From contig CAKJVC010000059.1 of the NCBI GenBank assembly GCA_918026815.1, positions 1 to 64,000 of the forward strand: a stretch of 64,000 bases of DNA, read 5' to 3'. A program made the translations under genes and the position numbers. The notes beneath the pieces are model-generated. The model was given only the letters and a program-made list of their open reading frames with translations. It ran no database searches and was not told the origin of the DNA. Within the stretch, counting starts at the first letter, position 1. Each line of letters opens with the position of its first letter. Positions 1 to 10,424 of the stretch are shown here, piece by piece. Source of the stretch: Chalara sp. BL73 (taxonomy: Eukaryota > Ascomycota > Leotiomycetes > Helotiales).

Positions 1-238
1 TGTGTTGACGTTGTTGATACGGAGGAGGAGGGGGGGACATTTACAGTATAGTACAGTCAACATATATGTGTTTTTACTTGAGGGGTAGCTGTTGCTCCGA
101 TTATGCGATTTTCCTTTCCCCTTTCGCTTTTCCTTACCAGATAATGGCTGATGGCGCCTAGTCTCAAATAGGTAACTCAGGTCGGGTAGGCTAAGGGAAG
201 CGAGGCATCAACGGCCCTGGCTCCCTCCCTCCTCAACG

Positions 239-262
239 CCCGCAAGCCCGCAAACCCGCAAA
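239..262. repeat. Three 8-bp tandem units, CCCGCAAR
   Basis: Three consecutive copies of CCCGCAA followed by a purine, within a C-rich stretch. No function is visible. Confidence 0.6.
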
Positions 263-724
263 GCCCTTCAAGCCCCTCTCTAACGCAAGTCTTTTCGTCC
301 CCTACCCTCACAACAACAACCCCCCCGTTCCCGTTCGGTTCCACCTTTCACCTGCTAATCCCGCAGAAGTACCGTAAACTCGTACCGTACCTTAATCAAT
401 TTCAGAAGAAGAAGAAAAACTAAATAAAAAACTATCCAACCCCGTGATGCTGCTTCGGGCTCACGCATCGTTACTTTAATCAACCTCAAAGCCGGATTAT
501 CAATAGCACTGGACTGCTATACCTTCCAGACCAAGAACTGCGATACGATACTCATGTCGCCAGCCGCGTCGACTAGCAATGCTGCTGATGCATTCCGCCG
601 AGGTTTACATTGTAATACTGCCAAGTCACCAGCTAGCTACCTTTCAGTCCGAGAAAGCTACCCGAGAGCGTCAATTTCTCCGGCCTTCCTCCTCCGGCCA
701 GAAAGGCGATCACCTTCCCTCTGG

Positions 725-728
<4 letters not shown>

Positions 729-760
<32 letters not shown>
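729..760. repeat. (CT)16 microsatellite
   Basis: An uninterrupted CT dinucleotide run. It explains the low-complexity Ser/Leu and Arg/Glu stretches in the short open frames that cross it. Confidence 0.97.
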
Positions 761-761
<1 letters not shown>

Positions 762-3700
762 GCTTCACAGTGATAATAATAATTCCAGGGATCACCAACA
801 TAGGTCGCACAACATTATTGGCCGCTGAGCTTTCCACCTGGAAAGCACGTTGCGAGTATTGATGGCTGCCGACAGAATACTGAAGGGTGTTGTGCAGCAT
901 GTATCACGACGTCCCCAACGAGTCCTATTCTCGATGAGATAGGATACCACACGGAAGTATGCCTGGAAGTTGGCTGCTTCTGGAAACCGTGGATTCTCAG
1001 TGGCTGAAAATGCCCGGCGCCACGCAAAATCAAACGGTCCGATATTCCTCATCTCCAACATGTGCCGTGGCAGTCTCGCCCCCAACGATAACCCCATGTT
1101 TCTTGGGAAACCGCCCCGCCTCTTCAGCGCCAAGCAATATCATCATTACTATATTGAAGCAACGCTTGAGCTCGACTAGCACGTAGCCTTGGTCAATGGT
1201 CAGGCATGATGACACGAATTCACATCTCCAAACTTCAAATGTAAAATTAGTGGGATAGCATATGCGCGACGAACGAAAAGGTGTTACCCCGGATCCAAGA
1301 GTTCCTTTCACCTCCGCATGGCTTTGGGCGACTTCCGCGATTAATATAAGCCCCTTCTAAGACTGGGAGATGGGTTGCCATCAGGGTCTGCAGGTGCAAA
1401 ATAATCCGGGGTTGCGCATGGCTAGGTATGTCCAAAACCTGGAGAATGAAAAAAGATCCGATCGAGGCTACTCCAAGTTCGAGAAAGACGGCTGGTGAAA
1501 CAAGTTAACACGTCAAAATTCAGCGACTGGAAGCTTCATTAAGCTTGTGTGTCATGATCGACAAACCTAAAATGTCAGACGAGCATGGCTAACTGCCAAT
1601 CTTGAGCAGGGCTCGTAGGCATTTCGTCTCGTCCTCCGCAGATTGAGGGAATTTATGCGCATCTCATGAGTCTGATTGGCGGATGCCCAAAGTGCGCAAT
1701 ATGGCCCATGGTCAGTGCCAGCCGGCCTCGCCTGTCCTTCCCCAATTGTTTATATTTGACGCGATGCTTAAAGGTGCGTGATAATGCTTGATCTGGACTC
1801 GACCTGAGCTGTCAGCACGGCAAGAGTGCTCAAGCTCAATCTGATACTCTATAACGTTCCTGGCATCCCAAGCCGCATGTTGCCGTCCACTTGGATATGA
1901 CGAATAAAACCACGGCCAGAAGGGTGGCTGACGGCGGTCCCCTGATTTCTCCAGTGTTCCCCAGGAACCAGATGTACGTTGAAGTACCGTAGCATCGAAG
2001 ACGGAAGGGTGTCCCTTTTCTCCACGTTTTGGGATCTACGGGAGGATGTGCCGCGGAGCCTCCCCGATCTTCGTTAGCAATTGAACTGGAGAACATGTTT
2101 ACTCTCAGCTGACCAGACAAAGGAATTGACTTCTGCCCATCGTGAAGCGCCCCAGTCCGATGTTGAGGATCAGTTGAATGGGTACTTCCGGCGAAATGGA
2201 GAGAGGTGAGAATAGATTAAAAGACCGTTTTCGTCTCATCTCGGGTTCTGTTTATGGTTAGAAAGTTAATAGGAAAGGGGCAATAATGTTTCAGTCCAGG
2301 AGCGGAATGCTGCGTTCATCAAAACTATACAACGATCACTTCACGTTGGTACCAGCCGATGCAAGACTCAACTTTCAAGCCCAAATGATCCAACAGCGCG
2401 ATATCCGAGATAACAAAAAACCGAAGTCTTGTCATATCTGAATATGACGACAACAAACTCCGTTAGGACTAATAAGAGCGAGTATCTAACAGATGAGGAA
2501 ACCCCGCTATTGTGCACGCAGCCGGTAAATTTCTTGACACTAACTTGACGCGCAACTCTCTAAGTACCAAATATCTCAGTATTTGCCTCCTTTGCAGCCA
2601 AGGCTTAGTTGCTGCCATGTCGAGAGTTGGCCATCCAACTGCCAGGCTGCTCTTTATGCCCTTCGATTCCGACTTAGGAAGTCTCAGGTTCGATTTTGCC
2701 TCAGAAGCAAGCAACAAATTCACAACGTAAGAGACTGCAAACCGTTGTTTCTTTACCTCCAAGATCAGACCATTAATCTTGAGCTTCGCATAACTTAATC
2801 TTATTACATCATGCTCTTTTCATAAAGAATGTTGCCACTGTGAGCGTCATTGCTCGTCCCGCGGGCGATTGCGCAAGTCCCGTTCCGAGGACGGGTAAAA
2901 GTATTTTGAGGGGATTTATCCTTCTTTGGGACGTTTGATTAGCCGTGCGCATGGAGGCTCCTTGCATCGTCTCAATAGCTGCAGGTATTTCTTCTAGAAC
3001 TTCTTGAGTTTTGAAGCTACATTATTTGAAATGGCCCAATTCTTGGTCCTTGCGTATATCGTGTTGGTCTGAGACTTCCAAACGCTGTAGCAGATAGTAC
3101 AAATTTATGGAGAGACATGGTAAGAAGATCTTAGATCGTGCTTACATATCCTTGACACCTATTATTGAGCCATTTCTCATAATGCTGCATTTGACCTTCA
3201 ATCTCTTGATTCCTCTCAAGAGCCATGTCATTATAACCAAGCCGGCTGACTTGTGGCCCGTTGAGACGGGTGGCCGGAACTCGAGCATAATCTTCCCCTG
3301 TTCAGTCTGCCTAATGATGAGAATTGATTAAGGTTCGGAAGCTCAGTTATTTTCTTTGCTCTGGGGGTCTAGAGAAACAATTCGAAGCAAGGCCTCTGCC
3401 TCAACATCCGAGCATATAGTTCTTATACATTCAATATTGCTCCTCCTGTGACGTCTGGTCGAGTTTCCTTTGGAGATTGGCATTTAGGATGCATCAGTAG
3501 TTAGGGAGACCACGTACTATCTCCTGGCCCGTCCGAAACTTTGCGTGGATGTACATGTCCTAAGCCGCATCCTGTTGATTGTGAACTTCCCACCTGAAGC
3601 GAAAGGCGTGGCCCGCGAAGCAAGGCATTCCTGCTTTATGTCAGCTCATTGTCAATGGGCAGGATAAGTACCATACGATATATCTGATTGAAGTTTTGAT

Positions 3701-4340
3701 GAGAAGCGCTATCAGATCATGGCGCGTGGTGTATGATTTAAATATCTAGGACATGCCAATTGCTAGCCTTTGATGCATCGGTTATAGAGCCTGTCGTGGC
3801 AAGTCTGCGAACCTGCTTATGATCCTCAATCTCATAGCACTCATTGTTCAGGCTTTCAGTTCGTGCGCTTGACAGCTTTGTTAAAAATAGGTTGCAAATT
3901 CAAGCTCCCAAGCCTTACCATCATTGTTGTGATTTTTTGTAGGAACTGTCTCTCTGGCTCTGGCCAATATAGTGGAATTGAGAAGAACATGTTGATAATT
4001 CGAACAACTTCATGAGTCAGGTGAGATCACGTGTCGTCATATGCTGATTCAGGTGGATAATGGTTCCCGCTAGTCGCTTTGGCTCCCAGGTGTTACTCCA
4101 GTTTCCCCTCATTTTGGCTTTCTCCATTGCTTTTCTGCTGTGCTAGCAGCTGTCAAACAACGAGCTGGTGTCTTGATATATACTGTAGGACGGCCCCGGA
4201 ATACCTTCTGCGAGCATCCTCGTACAAGTCTAGGCGTAAAGTGGAGCACCTTTCTGCATGCATCTCACCTCCTCGTGGTACTTGGCCAATTGTAGAGTCG
4301 AGTTTCTTCCTAGGAGGAGAGAGCAAGAACCTGGTTACCA

Positions 4341-4349
4341 TATATATAT
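4341..4349 (+). promoter_or_regulatory. Possible TATA element of the hydrolase gene
   Basis: A TATATATAT run about 115-120 bases upstream of the hydrolase start codon. Its position suits a core promoter plus a short leader; no transcript evidence is available. Confidence 0.3.
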
Positions 4350-4463
4350 CAGCAAACTAGTTCCGAGATTCCTCCTGCTATGTGCTAGCCATCGCGGTCG
4401 CTCTCTTGTTCCAAACCACAAAGGCCGTGATCTGCCTTCTTTCCTGGTTTCTCGTTTGCAGCC

Positions 4464-5450
4464 ATGCCTCCTCTAAAACCACCATATGACCCGGAGCTCG
4501 TCCATATCCTCAACGCGATTCCTCCCATGCCGCTTTTCACCAGCGAAACCGTAAAGCAGCAGCGGGCAGGACTGGCCGCAATCTCAACGCCAGAAGCCGC
4601 ATTGGTAGATCCAGCGATCATCCACAAGGAAGTCTCCATCCCAGGCCCAGGAGGGAAGATAAGCCTCTCTATACTACGCGCGAAGACCTCAGCCAGCTCG
4701 CCTCGCCCTCTCATCTTTTACATACACAGTGGCGGCATGGTCCTCGGCTCCAAGCTTCTCATGATCGGTGGCACTTTCGAGTGGATCAAGGAACTCGACG
4801 CTGTGCTCGTCAGCGTTGAATACAGACTTGCGCCTGAACACCCGTTCCCGGCGGGGTTAGAGGATTGCTATGCAGCGTTCAAATGGGCCGGCGATCACGT
4901 GGGCGAACTAGGCATTGATACCGGGAAGATGATTGTTGCCGGGCATTCCGCAGGTGGAGGCCTGGCGGCAGGATTGAGTCTGATGGTGAGGGATCGCGGA
5001 GGGCCGGGGATTTTGGCACAGTGTTTAAATTGCCCGATGTTGGATGACCGGGTGATGGATGCGAGTAGTCAGCAGTACATGGATGAAGGGATCTGGGCCG
5101 GCGCAAATAACAAAGTTGCCTGGAACTGGTATCTAAATGGCAAGCGTGGCGCGACAGATGTGAGTCCTTATGCTGCGCCGGCGAGGGCGACAGACCTGAC
5201 AGGCTTGCCCACGGCATGGGTGGATGTTGGCAGCGCAGAATGCTTTAGAGACGAGGATGTCGCTTACGCAGGGAAGCTGAGCGAGGCAGGCGTTGGTGTT
5301 GAGTTGCATGTTTGGCCTGGAGCGTTCCATTGCTTTGATCTCATGGCGCCCGACGCGGTGTTGTCGAAGATTGCTAGAACGACAAGGTTGGCATGGTTTA
5401 AGAGGGTTTTGGCACAGGCTCCTGTTTCGGCTGGTGCCTCGAAGCTATAG
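4464..5450 (+). CDS. Alpha/beta hydrolase fold-3 (HSL-type) esterase, 328 aa
   Basis: An intact single-exon gene for a probable carboxylic-ester hydrolase of the hormone-sensitive-lipase group. The oxyanion-hole motif is HSGG (residues 88-91) rather than the usual HGGG. The nucleophile elbow is GHSAGG with Ser162. The YRLAPEHPFPA block at 120-130 is typical of the family. In the acid region SAECFRDED, the position aligned with the family Asp is Glu259. The base is His289 in GAFHCFD. There is no signal peptide or membrane span, so it is probably cytosolic. The length is normal for the family and the start is the first Met before the conserved N-terminal region. The natural substrate cannot be read from sequence. 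It is the only well-preserved enzyme gene in the left accessory block. Confidence 0.9.
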   Translation: MPPLKPPYDPELVHILNAIPPMPLFTSETVKQQRAGLAAISTPEAALVDPAIIHKEVSIPGPGGKISLSILRAKTSASSPRPLIFYIHSGGMVLGSKLLMIGGTFEWIKELDAVLVSVEYRLAPEHPFPAGLEDCYAAFKWAGDHVGELGIDTGKMIVAGHSAGGGLAAGLSLMVRDRGGPGILAQCLNCPMLDDRVMDASSQQYMDEGIWAGANNKVAWNWYLNGKRGATDVSPYAAPARATDLTGLPTAWVDVGSAECFRDEDVAYAGKLSEAGVGVELHVWPGAFHCFDLMAPDAVLSKIARTTRLAWFKRVLAQAPVSAGASKL

Positions 5451-6075
5451 CTGGGAATGAGTAAATGGCGAAATGGATTGTATTTCAGACAAGTTCTTCT
5501 TAGCAAGCTTTTGGTATCAGAGCAAGTTTGATGGCGAATGCCATTATTCTTTCCATGACTAATACGAGCACTCCTGTTTTTGTTTTGTTTTTGGTTTAAA
5601 ATGCTTTAACCAAGCCCAGGCCTGGTATGTTCAAGTAAATTTCGGGTTTAACCTAAGTGCCAGCATATATCCTCCAAGGTTATCTATCAAGCGATCACCC
5701 AGCATTGCACTCTTTTATGTCCACCAGCAGTGTTCTAAAGTCTAGGAATGGAGCCCTGTGTCTACAAACCCCTTAGCTACCTTCCAATTTTGGACAATTC
5801 CAATTTTTATACCTTGTACATTTTACCTATAAAGCAAGTTGCCACAATTTGTGATGTTTTGGTCAGCCTGCCCCTCTTGTTGGGACTACAAAAAGTGTCA
5901 AAGATAGGTGACGTCGTGATGAGACTCGTGACGTAACACCCAAAACAATTCTATGTAAATACAACATCACTCTGGTCGTATCTATTTAAATTGCACCTTG
6001 ATAGATACCAAATTATCAAAAAAAAAAAAATTGCTTAAAGAAGGTTCTTATTGGCATTAGTCTGAAAATTTAAAC
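5451..6075. other. Intergenic region between hydrolase and ADH
   Basis: No gene seen. It is AT-rich, with an A-run near 6019-6030, and carries two CRE-like motifs listed separately. Confidence 0.6.
5909..5936 (+). promoter_or_regulatory. Paired TGACGT (CRE/ATF-like) sites upstream of ADH
   Basis: TGACGTCG begins at 5909 and TGACGTAA at 5929, in the same orientation with a 20-bp period (about two helical turns). They lie about 140-165 bases before the ADH start. TGACGT is the core recognised by ATF/CREB-type bZIP factors, which in fungi control stress genes. Function here is inferred from motif and placement only. Confidence 0.45.
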
Positions 6076-7583
6076 ATGGCAGTCTCCCAGGCAGCTTCCG
6101 TTGTGGAGAAGATCATAGGACATGGCTCCGCGACCACGGAACAGGACATCACAAACCCGGGAAGGGACAGAGCGAAATACGCAGATCCCAGCGGCGAAAC
6201 GATGAAAGCGCTCGTCTGGCTCGGTAAGAACACGGTCGAGGTCCGCGACGTGCCCAAACCCCGCGTTGTTGAGGACCGAGATGTCATCCTGAAAGTCACG
6301 GGCTCCACGGTCTGCGGCTCCGACCTGCACCTCCTCCACGGGACCGTCGTGCAGCTTGAAAAGGGCGATATCCTGGGCCACGAGTTCTGCGGCGAGGTCG
6401 AGAGTTTCGGCGCCGGGGTGAAGGACCTCCAGAAGGGCCAGCGGGCCGTGGCGAGCTTCCAGATCGCGTGCGGCGATTGCTTTTATTGCAGGCGGAAGCT
6501 GAGCAGCCAGTGCGAGAACACCAACGCGAACACCATGGAAAAGGTATGTACGGCGGCCGCACGGCCGGCATGTTTGGTTATTCGCATTTCACGGGCGGGT
6601 TCGCTGGCGGGCAGGCCGAGTACGTGAGGGTCCCGTACGGGGATGTCAATTTGCTTAAGATCCCCGATGCGGTGCCGGATGAGAAGGCGTTGTATCTGAG
6701 TGATGTACTCGCTACGAGCTGGAATTGCGTGGTTGATACGGGGGTGGAGAAGGGCGACGTTGTTGCGATCTGGGGTGCTGGCAAGTCTGCATCTTTGAAA
6801 GATGGAAAGGGGGGTGAGGCTAACAGATTCGATAGGCCCTATCGGACAGATGTGTGCTGATTTCGCTTTCGTCAATGGCGCAAGCAGAGTTATTGTGATT
6901 GATCAGAAGTTAGTTCAAGCCCCGAATATCGACGGGACAATGCTGACTAGAAAACGTTTTAGTTGGAGGCTAGACTATGTCAGGTCCAAGTATCCCAAAG
7001 TAGAGACCCTTGACTTCAGCTCCCTGCCGAGAGGCACATCCGTCACCTCAAAGCTAAAGGAGATGGTCGATGGTCGTGGCCCAGATGTAGCTCTTGAGTG
7101 TGTAGCGGGCGAATATCCGAAAGGGTGGGCTCACTACTTCGAGCTCATGCTTGGATTCGAGACCGACTCCTCTGAAATTGTTAACGAGATGATTACATCA
7201 GTCAGGAACTTCGGCCGGTGTGGCATCACTGGCGTTTATGTTGGCTTCGTAAGTCTTTCCCAGGGTTTCCCGTGAATCAAGACGAAGCGCTGATATATTA
7301 GACCAACCATTTCAACATCGGAGCCCTGATGGAGAGAGGTATCCGCTTGGTCGGCAACGGACAGGCGCCCGTACATATGTACTGGGAAAAGTTGTTGAAG
7401 ATGATCGAGAGCGGCGAGATTGATCCGCTGAAGATGGTTTCTCATCGGGTGGATATTTCGGAATTGAAGGAGGTGTATTATAAGTTCGAGAAGAAGGAAG
7501 ATGGGATGCAGAAGGTTTTCGTGCAGACAAAATTCTCTGCTCCGCCGGCTGCTGGAAGTCCTTCGTTGACGAGATATACCTAG
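6076..7583 (+). CDS. Zinc-dependent alcohol / glutathione-dependent formaldehyde dehydrogenase-like, frame broken
   Basis: A medium-chain dehydrogenase resembling fungal S-(hydroxymethyl)glutathione (formaldehyde) dehydrogenase-like enzymes, expected to oxidise an alcohol or hemithioacetal with NAD+. Catalytic-zinc ligands are Cys80 (CGSDLH) and His102/Glu103 (GHEFCGE). The structural-zinc knuckle is Cys132, 135, 138 and 146 (CGDCFYC...C). The Rossmann glycine motif WGAGPIGQM is rebuilt only by splicing. Introns: 6781-6835 (GC-AG), 6909-6962 and 7249-7301. The reading frame shifts once between 6543 and 6549. The part up to NTNANTMEK and the part from YGGRTAGMFGYSHFTGG are both strongly family-like but one base out of phase. 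Restoring one base would give about 448 codons, the expected length. It may be a recent pseudogene or a sequence error. The N-terminal 40 residues before MKALVWLG are variable in the family. Confidence 0.85.
6781..6835 (+). other. GC-AG intron in the ADH gene (55 bp)
   Basis: Donor GCAAGT, branch-site match CTAAC at 6820-6824, acceptor GATAG. Removing it joins tgg ggt gct g to gc cct atc, restoring the Gly-Pro-Ile-Gly-Gln of the nucleotide-binding motif. No GT donor gives that join. Confidence 0.85.
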
Positions 7584-7712
7584 GCTAGATTGTAACATAT
7601 AAAAATTGAAGGATTTATCAATTTCCTCGTCTTCCTTGTATTTCGCGAACTTATCTTGATTTCATGTCTCGTACGGCCAATGACAGACACATGATGTAGA
7701 TTTGTTCTACCT

Positions 7713-8818
7713 TCAACGCCGGTCCTTGACCCTGGTCAACTTATACTTCAAGTTAAATACCTTGAGCGTAGGCCCAAGACCCTTCGCTTTCAATTCCTCT
7801 TTCTTCCTACATTCTTCCTGTAGATCCTGCTCCGTCGTGCTACCCTTCATAATTCCACCACAATACGGGCCAGTACCACTCCAAAACACATTTCCGCCCC
7901 TCCACTCCCACTCATTCACCTTCCCATCGCTGCACAACCACATCTTCTCTCCTCCTCCTTCTTCTTCCTCTCCCTCTCCGCCATCCTCTCTTTTCTTCGT
8001 CATGGGAAACCTCCACCCCTTCGCCCACTCAACAATCTTCTTGAGCTCCGTAACTTTATCCATGCTAGTCTCCAACCACCGCTCCAATTCTTTCAAGCTG
8101 GCCATCTGCCTGAAAGCATTCCCCAGCTCCACTCCGACCACTCCACCTTGGCCCAATTCCTCATATCCCTCCTCATCAGCAAGGGCTCCCCATCCTCCCT
8201 CGCCGGATTGATCCCCAAAGGAGCGTTATGCTCATTATACCACCAGTCGCCCCTGCGCACCGTGATCTTGACCCTCTCGAGCCCCTGCATGAAGCCCTCC
8301 CTGGCCAGCCTGGGGAAGCTCTGCTCCAGCCAGTACAGCTGCGTGAAGAAGTGAATCTCCTTGGCCAGGGCGCGCTGCCACGGCTCCAGGAAGGCGAAGT
8401 AGCGGTCCTCGTGCAGAGACAGGTTGCGGTTCGTGGCCGGCGAGCGCGCGTGCCAGAAGACATGCTCTTTCATGACCGGCGGCAAGTGGTACGTTTCCAG
8501 ATACACGCGCTTGCAGGTGAGCAGCAGCGCCGTCGTCACCATCCGCCGTCCCGTGTACCCCGGCCGGGTGTAGTTTGTGTTGGCCGGGTACTGCGACCTG
8601 AGGTCGGTCTTCGTGAGCTCCGTCATCGCGTACTCGAAGATCTGGTCCCGGATCTCGGGCGGGATGCACCCGTTGTACAACGGGGAAGCGCTCTGGGGGT
8701 CGGGCGATAGGTCCTTGGTGTGGAGGGGCGTGGCGTATAGTTCGGCATCAGAGCCGTCGGTGGCAGGCTCGGTGCTCCATTTGATGAGCCGTCGTAGGCG
8801 GCGGTAGATGCGATGCAT
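7713..8818 (-). CDS. DUF7730-like fungal protein, frame broken
   Basis: A hypothetical fungal protein with the N-terminal block IPPEIRDQIFEYAM and a following TALLLTCKRVYLETY segment, typical of the DUF7730 (2EXR/F-box-like) proteins expanded in Leotiomycetes and other Pezizomycotina. Function is unknown. The start chosen is the Met at 8818 (MHRIYRRLRR); an in-frame Met at 8977 would add 53 residues of unlike composition. The frame breaks at the C4 run 8121-8124 (G4 on the coding strand). Upstream reads ...EWSEWSWG and downstream reads NAFRQMASLKELERW, in another frame. One extra base there would give one frame of about 368 codons. A Glu/Gly-rich stretch lies in the last third. It is convergent with the ADH gene, only 129 bases apart. 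Confidence 0.7.
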
Positions 8819-9659
8819 TATGAATGATATGTTTTTGGATTTATTTGTGAATGAGGACTCTAATTCGTATGAGAAGTAGGTAAGATGGCTATATATTGTT
8901 GCAGCTGAGGTGGGTGATGTTAGTTCTTGAGGTTGCATGTTATATTTATTGCCCAACCCCGCGATGGCTCGCTTCACCTTCTTCTGCTGACGAGCAAGGC
9001 TGATTGGGTGGAGATTATGATGGTTCCAGGCAGCAGTCGCAACAGAAGCAGAGCCTTGAACACATGTCTCAGTCAGTCTATTAATTTACTTCTATGCTGC
9101 TAGGATATGTGATTTTGAGGAGTGGCCTTGTCGCATTTTGGAGGAATGACGCTGACGGGTTAACACGCACGCACTGACTGTTTCGCTTTAATCAATTTAT
9201 TTTGGGTATTCGGCGTGGATATCCATCAAATAGTATGATGGTCTCAGAAATAGATATCCAAGACTCGGTAGAATGCCATCGAAGATTGGATAAGTAGGAG
9301 AGGAGGAGAGGATTGCGAATCCGCCCCTTAAATACCTCGCTTAACAAACACGTGATGGGTATTCAAGCTAGGAGGCGATGAGAGAATAGAAAGGTATTGT
9401 AGCTTCATATCTTCCTTGGGATAAAAAATTGAAATACAAGAAGTTAGGTTGCGAGTTCAATTGAAACTAGTCTTGATAAAACTCAACGCATTTGCTATTA
9501 TCCTCCGTTTGGTCCATCAATTTGCATTCAAGTAAGTGACGAATCCTCTACTCATGTTCTTCGAAATCATGACCTGTGATACAAACAGCAAGCTATTAAG
9601 TGAGTTCCTGTGGTTGTATCAACCGCGCCAAAGAGCCAACAAGACGTACTCCATCGTCA
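8819..9659. other. Intergenic region
   Basis: Contains the likely promoter of the DUF7730-like gene at its left end and the 3' side of the F-box gene at its right. No coding signal or RNA gene seen. Confidence 0.55.
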
Positions 9660-10424
9660 TCAATGGCTGATTTCGTTAATGACCTCCTTCAGGTCAAACT
9701 TATCATCTGCCTCGCCGCTACCTGCTTCACCTCCTACATCGCCATGCTCTTCGGCAAGGTCCTCTAAAATAAATTCTGAGCTTCTCTCGGCATATCCAGG
9801 TTGCAAACCCGCAAACTCGTTCTCCCCGCCTTCATCCTCCCAAGTACCACCACGATCTTCACCACCCTCATCGCTCTGCCAGTCTCCATCCATGTCTTCC
9901 TCGGTATCGCTACTCGTATCTGACCATAGCTTCCTCACATACCTGCCATAGCCACAATTGCTCATCCAACCAAGATCCCGTGCTATCCGTTCCCCATCAA
10001 TCCGCTGCTCGACCATGCGCCACTTCTCCCATTTCCTCTCCAATTTCCCCATCCGCTTCCTCGTCACGAACTTGAAGCTCCGATGATTGTACGCATGGCC
10101 GTCGCCGAGCCAGCCTTTCTCCAGAAGCTTTCCTAAACTTGGGTCCTCTGGGTTGATCGTTTCAGGCTGGGGAGTAGCGAGAAGATGACCTGTGTCGGGG
10201 AAGTGCTGAATGAAAATTGAAGCGGGTTCTTGAGTTTTTAGCGGAACGACACCGTGCATTATGTAGTGGATCGCGTAGAATCTCCTGCAGGTTAGACCAA
10301 GGCATGCCGAGCGGATAGGCGGGAGGAGGCCAAAGATCTTTAGGAGGAGCTCGGGAGGGATATCGGTAATGTTCAATTTATCGCTAGGCTCGTCTGTCAT
10401 GTATGTTAGCACAATCCTTTCCAT
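9660..10424 (-). CDS. F-box domain protein, 254 aa
   Basis: A single-exon gene with an N-terminal F-box (about residues 19-52: ITDIPPELLLKIFGLLPP, then LGLTCRRFYAIHY). F-box proteins usually bind Skp1 and present substrates to an SCF ubiquitin ligase. The middle (about 115-150) is basic and helical (RKRMGKLERKWEKWRMVEQR). The C-terminal 90 residues are very acidic, rich in Asp, Glu and Gly, and probably disordered. No substrate-binding repeats (WD, LRR, Kelch) are seen. The start may be Met1 or Met9. It resembles many small orphan F-box proteins of Pezizomycotina and its target is unknown. Confidence 0.75.
   Translation of the reverse strand: MERIVLTYMTDEPSDKLNITDIPPELLLKIFGLLPPIRSACLGLTCRRFYAIHYIMHGVVPLKTQEPASIFIQHFPDTGHLLATPQPETINPEDPSLGKLLEKGWLGDGHAYNHRSFKFVTRKRMGKLERKWEKWRMVEQRIDGERIARDLGWMSNCGYGRYVRKLWSDTSSDTEEDMDGDWQSDEGGEDRGGTWEDEGGENEFAGLQPGYAERSSEFILEDLAEEHGDVGGEAGSGEADDKFDLKEVINEISH

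Larger units (their letters stand above)
1..4463. other. Intergenic or decayed DNA with no supported gene
   Basis: All open frames here are short (about 113 codons at most), overlap on several frames and show no family I recognise. I could not chain them into a multi-exon gene. The first 450 bases are pyrimidine-rich and could be the upstream region of a gene to the left, but this is inference. Two simple repeats are listed separately. A TA-rich run at 4341-4349 lies about 120 bases before the hydrolase start. Confidence 0.5.

Noticed and set aside
554..900. Overlapping open frames on both strands across the CT repeat
   Set aside because: Their residues largely come from the dinucleotide run; no conserved motif and no splice context.
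6544..6549. GTATGT read as an intron donor in the ADH gene
   Set aside because: Family residues resume immediately in another frame, so there is no room for an intron.
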